64,000 nucleotides of DNA from CmP2 sp052084925 (GCA_052084925.1 JBQDEV010000002.1:267546-331545); one strand, 5' to 3'; positions 31,877 through 41,059 are shown, counted from the first letter of the stretch. Notes: a model not told the origin generated them from the sequence alone. Translations and numbers: made by a program.

Positions 31877-32806
31877 ATGGCAAATCCCGGTACTCATGCG
31901 GCCGCTGATGCGCAGGATCAGCATTCGTCGCAGCGCGGACGCGTGCGTGTGACGGACCAGACGCGGTCCAGCTCGATGATGGATCTGACTGCGACGGGCC
32001 TGCGGCTGGTGCCGAAGCAGCTCAAGGATGAGACGACACTGGCGGTCAACCACGTGAAGTCCAAGGGCGTCGGTCTCGGCGTCGGCATCGGTCTCGCCAT
32101 GGTGGGGCTGTTCGTGCTGGTGATCGTGCTGATCTCGCTGGTGGTCGCCCTCATCGGCGCCTTCGCCGACACCGGCAACCTCTGGTTCTGGTCACTGATG
32201 GTCGCCGCCGGGGCTCTCATTCTCAGCCTGATCCTGATCGGGATCGGGGCGCTGCTCCTGAAAGGGCAGATGCCGCTGGTGCCGCAGGAGACCATTCGGG
32301 GATTCAAACATGACCTGGGCTACCTCGCCGAGGGGAACTCCTTCGACCCGGTGGAGTTCGACCGTCTCGAGGCCGAGAAGGCCGAGCGGAAGAAGCAGGA
32401 GAAGCTGCGCGAGAAGGAATTGACCAAGCAGGCCGCCAAGGAGGAGAAGGCCGCACGCAAGCGCGGTGAGGCACCGACCACGGTCACCTCCATCAAGCCT
32501 TCCACCGAGGAACTGCGTCATCGCGCCGAACTGCGCCGTCGCCACCTGGGCGATATCCGCTCCGGCCTCGAGGAGAAGACCGACGTGAAGGCACAGTTCG
32601 CTGCGTTCACCGCGGCTGCCACGGGCCGTCGCCGGGACGACGCTGGCACCTCGCCGGTCTCGCCCTACACCGGAGCGGCTCGCGCCGGGGAGAAAGTCGG
32701 GGACGCCAGCGACTACGTCAAGGACCGTTGGCAGCCGATCGCCCTGCTAGGCGCGTCCTCCACGGCACTGGCGGTATTCTTGAGGAAGCTCACAGAGAAA
32801 AAGTGA
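31877..32806 (+). CDS. Holin-X/DUF1469-like membrane protein with long cytoplasmic tail
   Basis: A 309-residue protein. Two adjacent membrane helices (LGVGIGLAMVGLFVLVIVLISLVV and LMVAAGALILSLILIGIGALL, residues 75-135) match the actinobacterial holin-X (DUF1469) pattern, which names a family but does not imply lysis. A highly charged Lys/Glu coiled-coil region follows (EAEKAERKKQEKLREKE, near residue 170-200) and a C-terminal part with weak amphipathic helix and a final hydrophobic stretch. GAGGTAG precedes ATG 31877. Role unknown; relatives are small envelope proteins. Confidence 0.7.
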   Translation: MANPGTHAAADAQDQHSSQRGRVRVTDQTRSSSMMDLTATGLRLVPKQLKDETTLAVNHVKSKGVGLGVGIGLAMVGLFVLVIVLISLVVALIGAFADTGNLWFWSLMVAAGALILSLILIGIGALLLKGQMPLVPQETIRGFKHDLGYLAEGNSFDPVEFDRLEAEKAERKKQEKLREKELTKQAAKEEKAARKRGEAPTTVTSIKPSTEELRHRAELRRRHLGDIRSGLEEKTDVKAQFAAFTAAATGRRRDDAGTSPVSPYTGAARAGEKVGDASDYVKDRWQPIALLGASSTALAVFLRKLTEKK

Positions 32807-32852
32807 GTCGCCGCACCGCCGTCGACTCACCCCACCCCGGGGGAGTAATGGG

Positions 32853-33548
32853 ATGAAGCTGATCGGCGCCGGCACCCGATCCGATATCGAGTACCAGGTC
32901 TCGGATCGCTGGCTGACCGCGCCGAACATCATCACCCTGGTGCGGTTCTGCCTGGTCCCGCTGTTCGTGTGGCAGGCGTTCACCGGTCAATATCTGGGCG
33001 CTTTCATCACCTTGGCGGTGCTGTTCAGCACCGACTGGGTGGACGGCTACGTCGCGCGGCGGTTCAATCAGATCTCGACCGTCGGCAAATGGCTGGATCC
33101 GTTGGCGGACCGGATTTCGATCGTCGTGGTCGCCGTCACCGTGGTGATCACTGGGGTGGCCCCCGGCTGGCTGGTGGCGAGCCTGCTCATCCCGGATCTA
33201 CTGCTGTTCGTCCTGAACGCCGTGCTGTTCCTCGGCTCACCGGAGCTGGAGGTGACAGCGCTGGGCAAGATCCGCACCGCCCTGATCATGGCCGGGATCC
33301 CGTTCCTGCTGCTCGCCCAGGTCGCGGAGATGGACTCCACCTTTTGGCATGTGGTGGCCTATGCGTTGCTGGTGCCGGGCTGCCTCGGCCACTGGGGCGC
33401 CGCCGTGGACTACACCATCCGCTCACTGCGGAAGCATCGTCAGCTGCGCGCCGTGGGAATCAACCCGCGCCAGCGCCAATCCTGGGCCTTCAAACATCAG
33501 CAGGGCGGAGTGGGACACTCCACCGCCCCCGAAGCCGGAGCGTCATGA
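32853..33548 (+). CDS. CDP-alcohol phosphatidyltransferase family protein
   Basis: A 231-residue integral membrane enzyme with about six helices. It has the catalytic motif D-G-x2-A-R-x8-G-x3-D-x3-D, seen as DGYVARRF...GKWLDPLADR (residues 55-85). It transfers a phosphatidyl group from CDP-diacylglycerol to an alcohol, for example glycerol 3-phosphate or an inositol phosphate; the acceptor cannot be told from the sequence. GGGGGAG at 32838-32845 precedes ATG 32853. The next gene starts in its stop codon. Confidence 0.88.
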   Translation: MKLIGAGTRSDIEYQVSDRWLTAPNIITLVRFCLVPLFVWQAFTGQYLGAFITLAVLFSTDWVDGYVARRFNQISTVGKWLDPLADRISIVVVAVTVVITGVAPGWLVASLLIPDLLLFVLNAVLFLGSPELEVTALGKIRTALIMAGIPFLLLAQVAEMDSTFWHVVAYALLVPGCLGHWGAAVDYTIRSLRKHRQLRAVGINPRQRQSWAFKHQQGGVGHSTAPEAGAS

Positions 33549-34468
33549 TCATAGGTGCCGTCGTGGCCGCCCTGCTCGGGGCGGTCTGCTTGGCTGTGGG
33601 CTCCGAGCGGCAATCGTCCGGGGTGCGCAAATACGCCGGGGTGCGCATCCTGCGCCCCCTCGACTACGTCAAGCTCGTCCGCCAGGGACGCTGGCTAGTC
33701 GGCGGTCTGCTCCTGATCCTGGGTATGGCCCTCAATATCTACGCGCTGGCCACCGCCCCACTGACGGTGGTCCAGCCAATCGGCGCGGTCGCCGTGGTCA
33801 TCACCACCGTGCTGCACGCGCGCATCAACTCACTGCGACTGAACCGGTCCACAGTCGCGGCGATCACCTGCTGTGTGGCCGGGTCGGCCGGGTTCGTGGC
33901 GCTGGCAATCGTGGCCACACGGGAGAATCATCGTCCGCGGATGGACCAGGAATCGCTGACGAACTGGATCGCCGTCGCTATCATCGTGGTCTTCGCCGTT
34001 ACCGCGACGATTCTGCGCACCCACCCCTCGGCCTTCATGTACATCATGGGTGCCGGGGTGCTGTTCGCCTTTGTCGCCGTGTCCACGCGCTTGGCGATCC
34101 TGCACATCCTCGACCGCGACGCCGGCGGGCTGCTGGGGGTGCCGTGGCTCCAGCTCGGCGTGCTCATCAGCGCGGCCCTGCTGGGCAGCTATTTCGTGCA
34201 ACGTGCGCATCAGCACGGTCCGCCCGACCTGGTGGTGGCGGGGCTCACAGTAGTGGACCCGATGGTGGCGGTCGTGATCGGGATTTTCGTGCTCGGAGAA
34301 CTGCAGGACGGGGTTCCGCTCCTCGTGTTGGCTGGAATGGTGGTGGCTGCTGCCGTAGCATCGGGGGGAGTTCTCGTGCTGGCCCGGGACCACCCCGACG
34401 TGATCAAGCGCAAAGCTGAGTGGGATCAGGCGTCGCAGCCCGATAGCCCACCGCAGACGACGACCTGA
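33545..34468 (+). CDS. DMT-superfamily transporter
   Basis: A 307-residue protein with ten predicted membrane helices, beginning MIIGAVVAALLGAVCLAVGSE and showing two homologous halves, as EamA/NIPA-type transporters do (ALATAPLTVVQPIGAVAVV in the first half, AGLTVVDPMVAVVIGIFVLGE in the second). ATG 33545 overlaps the previous stop (ATGA), so it is coupled to the phosphatidyltransferase. Substrate unknown. A C-terminal hydrophilic tail ends in Pro/Thr residues. An in-frame upstream extension exists but is antisense-free only inside the previous gene and is not used. Confidence 0.82.
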   Translation: MIIGAVVAALLGAVCLAVGSERQSSGVRKYAGVRILRPLDYVKLVRQGRWLVGGLLLILGMALNIYALATAPLTVVQPIGAVAVVITTVLHARINSLRLNRSTVAAITCCVAGSAGFVALAIVATRENHRPRMDQESLTNWIAVAIIVVFAVTATILRTHPSAFMYIMGAGVLFAFVAVSTRLAILHILDRDAGGLLGVPWLQLGVLISAALLGSYFVQRAHQHGPPDLVVAGLTVVDPMVAVVIGIFVLGELQDGVPLLVLAGMVVAAAVASGGVLVLARDHPDVIKRKAEWDQASQPDSPPQTTT

Positions 34469-34498
34469 CCCGCTGACCCCACGAAGGAGCGATTCGAC

Positions 34499-35698
34499 GT
34501 GACGGATGCTGACCGCGCACCCTTGAAGGTCCTGATCGCGGCAGATACTTACCCGCCACACGTCAACGGCGCGGCCACATTCTGCCACCGATTGGCCACC
34601 GCGCTACACGAACGTGGTCACGAAGTACACGTAGTCGCCCCGCGCAACGAGTCCGGGACGAATACGGTCGAGCACACCGAGGTGGCGACCGTGCACCGGG
34701 TGCGGTCCCTTCCCGCGCCCACTCACGAGTACTACCGGCTGGTGAGCAAACGCGGTGCGGCGCGTACGATCGGCGCCATCCTGGACGAGGTCCGCCCCGA
34801 CGTCGTGCATGTCCAGTGCCACTACATGATCGGCGAAGCAGCCATCAAGCAGGCCACCGTGCGTCGGATCCGCACCGTGTCGACCAACCACTTCATGCCG
34901 GAGAACCTGGAGCCGTTCCTGCCGTTCCCGCAGTGGTTCCTCAACATCGTCTCGCGTAACTCGTGGCGAGACATGGGCCGACTCATGGGACAGACTGCGG
35001 TGGTGACCACCCCCACCGAACTGGCGGCACGCACCATGATGGAGCACGCCGGGCTCGAGAACGTCCTCGCCGTCTCCAACGGCATCGACTCGACCAAGTA
35101 CGAACTGAAGCCGGGCGAGAAGCTGATCCGGCATCAGCAGCCCACCGTCCTGTTCGTCGGTCGCCTCGCCGTGGAGAAGAATATCGACGTGCTGTTGCGC
35201 GCTCTGACCCTGACAGACCCCGCGCTGCTGATCCGTGCCGAGATCGTAGGAGACGGGGAACAACGCGACGCGTTGCGCACGCTAGCCGAGGAACTGGGCA
35301 TCACCGACCGAGTCACGTTCCGTGGCCATGTCACCGAGGCCGAGTTGCGCGAGGCCTACCTGCGCTCCGGTGTTTTCTGCCAACCGGGCACCGCAGAGCT
35401 GCAGTCCTTGGTGAGTCTCGAAGCGATGAGCGCGTCGAAGCCCGTCGTGCTCGCCGATGCCCTGGCGTTGCCGCACCTGGTCGACGACGGTGTCAACGGG
35501 TACCTCTTCACCCCTGGTGATCCTGCGGATCTAGCGCAAAAACTGGACGCCGTGCTGGGTGCTGACCCGCAGACTCGTCAGTCGATGGGGGAGCGCTCCC
35601 ATGACAAAGTCCAGCAGCATGCACAGTCGAAGACCATCGACATCTTCGAGCGGATCTACCGCGGTGCTTCAGCGCGCGAGATTCGAGCGTCGAACTGA
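34499..35698 (+). CDS. Glycosyltransferase, GT4 family
   Basis: A 399-residue GT-B fold enzyme. The N-terminal domain begins VLIAADTYPPHVNGAATFCHRLA, and the donor-binding domain has FVGRLAVEKNIDVLLRAL, GDGEQRDALRTLAEELG, and the GPGTAELQSLVSLEAMSASKPVVLADALALPHL block with the catalytic-type Glu in SLEAM. GT4 enzymes act on lipids or polysaccharides with nucleotide sugars; mannosyl transfer to phosphatidylinositol or to envelope glycans is common in actinobacteria. The start is GTG 34499 with GAAGGAG at 34483-34489. The neighbouring phosphatidyltransferase suggests lipid glycosylation, which is only inferred. Confidence 0.9.
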   Translation: MTDADRAPLKVLIAADTYPPHVNGAATFCHRLATALHERGHEVHVVAPRNESGTNTVEHTEVATVHRVRSLPAPTHEYYRLVSKRGAARTIGAILDEVRPDVVHVQCHYMIGEAAIKQATVRRIRTVSTNHFMPENLEPFLPFPQWFLNIVSRNSWRDMGRLMGQTAVVTTPTELAARTMMEHAGLENVLAVSNGIDSTKYELKPGEKLIRHQQPTVLFVGRLAVEKNIDVLLRALTLTDPALLIRAEIVGDGEQRDALRTLAEELGITDRVTFRGHVTEAELREAYLRSGVFCQPGTAELQSLVSLEAMSASKPVVLADALALPHLVDDGVNGYLFTPGDPADLAQKLDAVLGADPQTRQSMGERSHDKVQQHAQSKTIDIFERIYRGASAREIRASN

Positions 35699-35714
35699 CA
35701 GTATGATGGACGGG

Positions 35715-35732
35715 TTGCCGTTGCGACGGCAA
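35715..35732 (+). terminator. Short hairpin before tRNA
   Basis: TTGCCGT (35715-35721) pairs perfectly with ACGGCAA (35726-35732) around TGCG. It lies between the glycosyltransferase stop and the tRNA. No T-run follows, so it may be a processing or attenuation signal. Confidence 0.4.
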
Positions 35733-35737
35733 TGCAG

Positions 35738-35811
35738 GGGGCGTTAGCTCAGTTGGTCAGAGCAGAGGACTCATAATCCTTGGGTCGCGGGTTCAAGTCC
35801 CGCACGCCCTA
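35738..35811 (+). tRNA. tRNA with CAT anticodon, probably tRNA-Met (elongator)
   Basis: The cloverleaf has acceptor GGGGCGT/ACGCCCT (with a G1-U72 pair), D-arm GCTCAGTTGGTCAGAGC, anticodon loop CTCATAA and T-arm GCGGG TTCAAGT CCCGC, discriminator A. A CAT anticodon can be elongator Met, initiator Met or lysidine-modified Ile; lack of the three G-C pairs of the initiator anticodon stem excludes the initiator. Ile (CAT) cannot be excluded. Confidence 0.9.
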
Positions 35812-35827
35812 CCGCATGGATAAAGGG

Positions 35828-35853
35828 AAGCCGCCCCGTTCGGGGCGGCTTTT
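35828..35853 (+). terminator. Intrinsic terminator after tRNA
   Basis: AAGCCGCCCC and GGGGCGGCTT form a perfect 10-bp stem around GTTC, followed by TTTT including the stem end. This is a classical rho-independent terminator. Confidence 0.9.
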
Positions 35854-35981
35854 CCGTGCTCGTACCTGGGACAGTACCTGGATCAGAACCTGGATCGGCA
35901 TCTGGAATGAAACCGGGAGCGCACTGGACGGGATAGTGTTCTGAACGGAACCTATCCGTGATGCAGGAGAGGAACACATTC

Positions 35982-37124
35982 GTGTCTCGAACGTCCCCGT
36001 TGCGACTCTTCATAGACGCCCGCTATACGCGCACCGATTTCCACGACGGCATCTCCCGCTACGGCGCCTCGCTGATCGAGGCCACCGCCCGACGCGCCGA
36101 CGTCACCATGATCATCCATGACGAGGCACAACTGCCGATGCTTCCGCCCGGAGTTCCGTGGGTCAAAGTCACTGCGCCGACGTCGCCCCGAGAACCCCTG
36201 GTCGCGCGTGAACTCAATCAGTACGCACCCGACGTCGTCTTCTCGCCGATGCAGACCATGGGATCGGCAGGACGGCGCTTCGGACTGATCCTCACACTCC
36301 ACGACCTGATCTACTACCAGCATCGGACACCTCCACGGGATTTCCCGCTGCCGGTGCGCGGGTTATGGCGGCTCTACCATCTGGCTTACTGGCCGCAGCG
36401 TCTCCTCCTGGATCGCGCCGACGAAGTCGTCACTGTCTCCGGCACCACACAGCGCCTGATGCGCCACCACCGTCTCACGCGCAGACCGATCACCGTGGTC
36501 TCCAACGCGCCGCAGCCCACAGCAGCGCCCCGCGACCCGGAACGGTCCCCGGAGAAAACCCTGGTCTACATGGGCTCGTTCATGGACTACAAGAATGTCG
36601 AGTCCCTCATCGCAGCACTTCCGGGACTGCCGGGCTATCAATTGCACCTACTGTCCAGGATCTCCTCGGCTCGCGAGGAGGAGCTACGACGCCAAGCCGC
36701 CGAACTCGGCCTCGACCCAAACGTGGTGGTGTTTCACCGCGGTACCAGTGAAGAGGAGTATCGAGAGCTCCTGCGCTCTTGCACCGCGCTGGTGACGATG
36801 TCGCGTGCGGAAGGATTCGGGCTCCCGTTGGCCGAAGCTATGGCGGAGGGGACCCCGGTCATCGTCTCGGATCTGGAGATCTTCCGGGAGATCGGCGGCG
36901 AAGCAGGTGCGGCTCAGTTCGTGGAGTTGACCGACCCCGAGGCCACGGGAAGCGCCGTGGCCGCTGCCGTGCGTCGATGGGAAGACCCGGTGGCCTACGC
37001 AGAGGCTTCACGAGCCGCTTCACAACAAGCTCAACGGTTCACCTGGGAGCGGTCGGCTGAGGCACTGATGGGTGTCGCAGAATCCGTGGTCGACCGTCGT
37101 CGTCGACGCGCGCAACAGCGCTGA
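35982..37124 (+). CDS. Glycosyltransferase, GT4 family
   Basis: About 380 residues. It starts LRLFIDARYTRTDFHDGISRYGASL, has LILTLHDLIYYQHRTPP, then the donor-binding domain: TLVYMGSFMDYKNVESLIAAL, EYRELLRSCTALVTMSRAEGFGLPLAEAMAEGTPVIVSD. The E-x7-E motif lies within AEGFGLPLAEAM. The start is GTG 35982, with GCAGGAGAGG about 10 bases upstream; earlier GTG 35958 and ATG 35961 lack spacing. It is a different subgroup from the enzyme at 34499. Monocistronic, convergent with the M23-like gene. Acceptor unknown. Confidence 0.88.
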   Translation: MSRTSPLRLFIDARYTRTDFHDGISRYGASLIEATARRADVTMIIHDEAQLPMLPPGVPWVKVTAPTSPREPLVARELNQYAPDVVFSPMQTMGSAGRRFGLILTLHDLIYYQHRTPPRDFPLPVRGLWRLYHLAYWPQRLLLDRADEVVTVSGTTQRLMRHHRLTRRPITVVSNAPQPTAAPRDPERSPEKTLVYMGSFMDYKNVESLIAALPGLPGYQLHLLSRISSAREEELRRQAAELGLDPNVVVFHRGTSEEEYRELLRSCTALVTMSRAEGFGLPLAEAMAEGTPVIVSDLEIFREIGGEAGAAQFVELTDPEATGSAVAAAVRRWEDPVAYAEASRAASQQAQRFTWERSAEALMGVAESVVDRRRRRAQQR

Positions 37125-37145
37125 GCCAAACCGCGGTAGCAAAGG

Positions 37146-37763
37146 TTAGCCCAACGGGGTGCCCCGCAATGGCCACAGAACGGACGGCCCGGACCACCCC
37201 AACAACAGCCCGGGATCGATATAGCGGTCTCGGACGGTGGCCCCGATCGACCAGCCGTCCGGGATGCGCACGCCCCAGTGCACACACTGAACCGCGCAGT
37301 GCTGTTCCTCGCTGATCTGTCCGACCACCTGTCCGCGCTGGACGGCGTCGCCGACGGCCAACTCCGTGGATACCGGTTCGAAGGACGAGAGCATCCCGTT
37401 GGGGTGCTCGATGGTGAGCACAGGCCGGTCGACCACCGTGCCCACGAAACGAACGATCCCCGCTTCGGGGGACAGCACCTCGGAGGAAGCCTCGAGATCG
37501 ATGCCGCGATGGCCTGGGGCCCAGGGCGCGCTCGGCGCGCTGAACTCACGCAGCACGGACGATGGCGTCGCTCCTGCCACGGGAGGTGCCCACGCTTCCC
37601 CCGTGCCTCCCGAGATGCCCGATGCTCGCTCGGAGAGCATCACAGCATGGCTGCTGGCGGTCACACCCATCACTGAACCCAGGACGAGGAGCAGAAGGGT
37701 GACGGTGATCGTCCATTTTTCGGCGAGATTCTGTCGGGTCGATCCGGGTATTGGAGGAGCCAT
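37146..37763 (-). CDS. M23-family (LytM) peptidase-like protein
   Basis: A LytM-type protein of about 205 residues beside rpsB, as in many actinobacteria. It has a signal-like N-terminus (WTITVTLLLLVLGSVMGVTASSHA), then the zinc ligand motif HRGIDLE and, where HxHxG is normal, CVHWGVR: the first catalytic His is Cys. GSTELAVGDAVQRGQVVGQIS matches the beta-barrel core. Peptidoglycan cleavage may therefore be weak or absent. ATG 37763 is chosen because GAGG lies 8 bases upstream; ATG 37811 and 37835 would add 16 or 24 residues but have no ribosome site. It is divergent from rpsB. Confidence 0.78.
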   Translation of the reverse strand: MAPPIPGSTRQNLAEKWTITVTLLLLVLGSVMGVTASSHAVMLSERASGISGGTGEAWAPPVAGATPSSVLREFSAPSAPWAPGHRGIDLEASSEVLSPEAGIVRFVGTVVDRPVLTIEHPNGMLSSFEPVSTELAVGDAVQRGQVVGQISEEQHCAVQCVHWGVRIPDGWSIGATVRDRYIDPGLLLGWSGPSVLWPLRGTPLG

Positions 37764-38195
37764 GGACACAGCCTCGCGGAGAACGTCTGAGCCTGTGGGA
37801 ACCCGCACCATCGTCGGGGGATAGCTGCCGATCATGCTGCTGAATCGGGCGCCTGTGGAGGAGCGTGGCCCGTGTCTGATCCGACGCTGAGATGGGGTAT
37901 GCTGGTGCGAGCAGTTCTGTGTTCATTCGTCGTGCCTCGGCAGGGGAAGATGCAGGGCTGACTACGCGCATGGCAAGCGAAGCGCGCGAGTGCTTCGACC
38001 TGCGGCCATCGGTCGGTTGCGGAAGAGATATCGCAATCGTCAACGGGCGCAGAGTGGCGAACGCCGTTGTCATGCCAGGGGTCACCGTCACCAGGCGGCT
38101 GGCCAATCAACCGAAAAACTACAAGAAGCAGTGTGCCACGCCCGCTGCGCCGCGATCCGCGGTGCCCGGCGTCTCGCCTGCACAGAAGGAGCGAC
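37764..38195 (+). promoter_or_regulatory. Leader region of rpsB with a candidate promoter
   Basis: This 432-base gap between divergent genes holds TATGCT at 37898-37903, which fits a -10 box; its -35 is poor. If correct, rpsB has a leader of about 290 bases. An Ala/Gly-type repeat or riboswitch is not visible. AGAAGGA at 38184-38190 is the rpsB ribosome site. Confidence 0.4.
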
Positions 38196-39086
38196 ATGCC
38201 CGTCGTGACAATGCGCCAGATGCTGGATTCCGGCGTCCATTTCGGCCACCAGACCCGTCGTTGGAACCCGAAGATGAAGCGTTTCATCTTCACCGAGCGC
38301 AACGGCATCTACATCATCGACCTGCAGCAGTCCCTGTCTTATGTGGACCGCGCCTACGAGTTCATCAAGGAGACTGTCGCCCACGGCGGCTCGATCCTGT
38401 TCGTCGGCACCAAGAAGCAGGCTCAGGAAGCCATCGCAGAGCAGGCCACCCGCGTGGGCATGCCCTACGTGAACCACCGCTGGCTCGGCGGCATGCTGAC
38501 CAACTTCCAGACCGTCTCCAAGCGCGTGAACCGCATGAAGGAACTGGAAGCCATTGACTTCGAGGATGTCGCAGGCTCGCAGTACACCAAGAAGGAACTG
38601 CTGCTGCTGCACCGCGAGCTCGAGAAGCTGCAGGCCAACCTCGGCGGTATCCGTAACATGACCCGCACGCCTTCGGCTGTATGGATCGTGGACACCAAGA
38701 AGGAGCACCTGGCTGTCGATGAGGCGGAGAAGCTGGGTATCCCGATCGTCGCCATCCTCGACACCAACTGCGACCCGGACGAGGTCACCTACCCGATCCC
38801 GGGCAACGACGACGCCATCCGCTCCGTGTCTCTGCTGACCCGCGTCATTGCCGACGCTGTGGCCGATGGCCTCATCGCCCGCAACCAGGGCAAGTCCGGC
38901 GGACAGGGCACCACCGAAGAGCCCTTGGCCGAGTGGGAGCGTGAGCTCCTCGAGCAGCACAATGAGGCTCAGGCACAGGAGAAGTCGGCTGCTGAAGGCG
39001 AAACCGCCGAGGCAGCCGAGACCGCTGAGCCGGCCGCAGCTGCCGAGCAGCCGGAGTCGGCCGCTGACGCCGAGAAGTCCGAATAA
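38196..39086 (+). CDS. rpsB: 30S ribosomal protein S2
   Basis: A 296-residue S2 protein. Canonical start MPVVTMRQMLDSGVHFGHQTRRWNPKM, RWLGGMLTNFQTV near residue 98, and the C-terminal catalytic-free core to about residue 230. A long Glu/Ala-rich acidic tail (residues 245-296) is typical of actinobacterial S2. It is required for S1 binding and start-site selection on the 30S subunit. ATG 38196 has AGAAGGA upstream. Followed by tsf. Confidence 0.99.
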   Translation: MPVVTMRQMLDSGVHFGHQTRRWNPKMKRFIFTERNGIYIIDLQQSLSYVDRAYEFIKETVAHGGSILFVGTKKQAQEAIAEQATRVGMPYVNHRWLGGMLTNFQTVSKRVNRMKELEAIDFEDVAGSQYTKKELLLLHRELEKLQANLGGIRNMTRTPSAVWIVDTKKEHLAVDEAEKLGIPIVAILDTNCDPDEVTYPIPGNDDAIRSVSLLTRVIADAVADGLIARNQGKSGGQGTTEEPLAEWERELLEQHNEAQAQEKSAAEGETAEAAETAEPAAAAEQPESAADAEKSE

Positions 39087-39153
39087 GACCTCTACGATCA
39101 CTGACCAACATCACTGCGGAGACCCCGCATAACTGAAGGATGTGTTAACAGCA

Positions 39154-39990
39154 ATGGCGAACTACACCGCTGCTGACATTAAGGCACTGCGTGAGCGCAC
39201 CGGTGCCGGCATGATGGACGTCAAGAAGGCTCTGGACGAGGCTAACGGTGATGCCGAGAAGGCCATCGAGATCATTCGCGTCAAGGGACTCAAGGGTGCC
39301 ACCAAGCGCGAGGGCCGCTCGGCCGCTGAAGGCCTCATCGCCGCGACCGTCGCCGATGGCGCCGGCGTGATGATCGAGATCAACTGCGAGACCGACTTCG
39401 TGGCCAAGGCCGACAAGTTCATCAACCTGGGCCACACGGTGCTCGAGGTCGCTGCCTCCTCCCAGGCAGCCGACGTCGACGCGCTGCTGGCAGCCGAGTA
39501 CAACGGCCGCACCCTGGGTGACCACGTCACCGAGGAAGGCGCCCTGATGGGCGAGAAGGTCGTCGTGCGTCGCGTGGCTCGTGTGGAAGGCGCCTTCGTG
39601 GATGCCTACCTGCACAAGACCTCCAAGGACCTGCCGGCTCAGGTAGGCGTGCTCATGGCTGTGGATTCCGACTCCGCTGAGGCTCAGACTGCAGCCCACG
39701 ATGTCGCCGTTCACATCGCCGCCATGGCCCCGACCTACCTGTCCCGCGACGAGGTCGCCGACGACGTGGTGGCCAACGAGCGCCGCATCGCCGAGGAGAC
39801 CGCTCGCGCCGAGGGCAAGCCGGAGCAGGCCATGCAGAAGATCATCGAAGGACGCCTGACCGGCTTCTTCAAGGAGATCGTGCTCGAGGACCAGGGCTTT
39901 GCCAAGGACCCGAAGGTCTCCGTGGGCAAGGTCCTGGAGCAGGCCGGAACCAAGGGCGTGAAGTTCGCCCGCTTCCGCGTCGGCAACTGA
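39154..39990 (+). CDS. tsf: Elongation factor Ts
   Basis: A 278-residue EF-Ts that recycles EF-Tu by exchanging GDP for GTP. It has the N-terminal UBA-like domain (LRERTGAGMMDVKKALDEANGD), the conserved INCETDFVAKA, GEKVVVRRVARVEG, and the C-terminal GFFKEIVLEDQGFAKD. I start at ATG 39154 (MANYTAADIK); a GTG at 39142 would add four residues. GAAGGA at 39135-39140 is 13 bases away, longer than usual. Cotranscribed with rpsB and followed by a strong terminator. Confidence 0.98.
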   Translation: MANYTAADIKALRERTGAGMMDVKKALDEANGDAEKAIEIIRVKGLKGATKREGRSAAEGLIAATVADGAGVMIEINCETDFVAKADKFINLGHTVLEVAASSQAADVDALLAAEYNGRTLGDHVTEEGALMGEKVVVRRVARVEGAFVDAYLHKTSKDLPAQVGVLMAVDSDSAEAQTAAHDVAVHIAAMAPTYLSRDEVADDVVANERRIAEETARAEGKPEQAMQKIIEGRLTGFFKEIVLEDQGFAKDPKVSVGKVLEQAGTKGVKFARFRVGN

Positions 39991-40048
39991 TCGCAGTAGA
40001 CTGCACCACAACGTCCGTCGTCGTACAGCGATGATGAACACCTGAAGG

Positions 40049-40085
40049 AGGGGGTGATCACCACACGGTGGTCACCCCCTTTTTC
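40049..40085 (+). terminator. Intrinsic terminator after tsf
   Basis: Bases 40049-40062 pair with 40067-40080 over 14 positions, including one T-G pair, around ACAC, and are followed by TTTTT. It closes the rpsB-tsf unit. Confidence 0.92.
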
Positions 40086-40165
40086 TCTGCCGAGCATCGC
40101 CTTCGGCGCCATCCCCGTCCGCAGCTGCGCGGCACCCCGCGCACGTTCGATGTCTAGGAGACCCC

Positions 40166-40978
40166 ATGCCGGATCAGCACGCACCGGAGACCAGCTCCAC
40201 CCCGACCATCAACACCCCCGGCGGTCTGCAGGATGGCCCGGACGCCCAACAACGGTACAACTCCACAGCGCCCTCCGGGCGACGCCGGGTGTTGCTGAAG
40301 CTTTCCGGTGAGGTCTTCGGTGGTGGCAAGGTCGGCATCGACCCGGCCACCGTACGTTTCGTGGCGGAGCAGATCGCCGCCGTCAAGAACACGGTCGAAG
40401 TCGCCGTCGTCGTCGGTGGGGGCAATTTCTTCCGCGGCGCCGAACTCTCCGAGAATGGCATGGACCGTCGCCGCGCCGACTACATGGGCATGCTCGGCAC
40501 CGTGATGAACTGCCTGGCCCTGCAGGACTTCCTCCTGCAGGCCGGCGTCGACACTCGTGTCCAGTCCGCCATCTCCATGGAGCAGGTCGCCGAGCCCTAC
40601 ATTCCGCTGCGCGCCATCCGTCACATGCAAAAGAACCGCGTGGTGATCTTCGGCGCCGGAACCGGACTCCCTTACTTCTCCACCGACACGGTGGCCGCAC
40701 AACGAGCACTCGAGATCGGCGCCGATGAGGTGCTGATGGCGAAGTCCGGCGTCGATGGTGTTTACACCGCAGACCCGAAGAAGGACCCCACCGCCGAGAA
40801 ATACGACCATCTCACCTACGACGACGCGCTGCTGAAGAACATTCGCGTCATGGACCTCACTGCCATGACGATGTGCAAGGACAACACCCTGCCGATGATG
40901 GTCTTCGGCATGGAGGGCGACGGCAATGTCACCCGTGCCCTGCGCGGCGAACGCATCGGCACCACCGTGACTGTCTGA
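40166..40978 (+). CDS. pyrH: Uridylate kinase (UMP kinase)
   Basis: A 270-residue amino-acid-kinase-family enzyme that phosphorylates UMP to UDP with ATP. Core motifs are LLKLSGEVFGGG (near residue 43), VVVGGGNFFRGAEL, RADYMGMLGTVMNCLALQ, STDTVAAQRALEIGADEVLMAKSGVDGVY. About 38 residues before the core are Thr/Pro/Gly-rich and unusual in the family, but AGGAG before ATG 40166 supports the long start. It is separated from frr by 81 bases. Confidence 0.96.
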   Translation: MPDQHAPETSSTPTINTPGGLQDGPDAQQRYNSTAPSGRRRVLLKLSGEVFGGGKVGIDPATVRFVAEQIAAVKNTVEVAVVVGGGNFFRGAELSENGMDRRRADYMGMLGTVMNCLALQDFLLQAGVDTRVQSAISMEQVAEPYIPLRAIRHMQKNRVVIFGAGTGLPYFSTDTVAAQRALEIGADEVLMAKSGVDGVYTADPKKDPTAEKYDHLTYDDALLKNIRVMDLTAMTMCKDNTLPMMVFGMEGDGNVTRALRGERIGTTVTV

Positions 40979-41059
40979 CGCGGCGGTGTCCGCTGGCCCG
41001 TAACGGCCCCGCCGTAGCCTAGGATTGAACTCAGACCCATCAACGTCGAAGGAGACATC

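Noticed and set aside
37764..38195. Riboswitch or ribosomal-protein leader in front of rpsB
   Set aside because: No structure known to me fits; only a -10-like box and the ribosome site can be supported.
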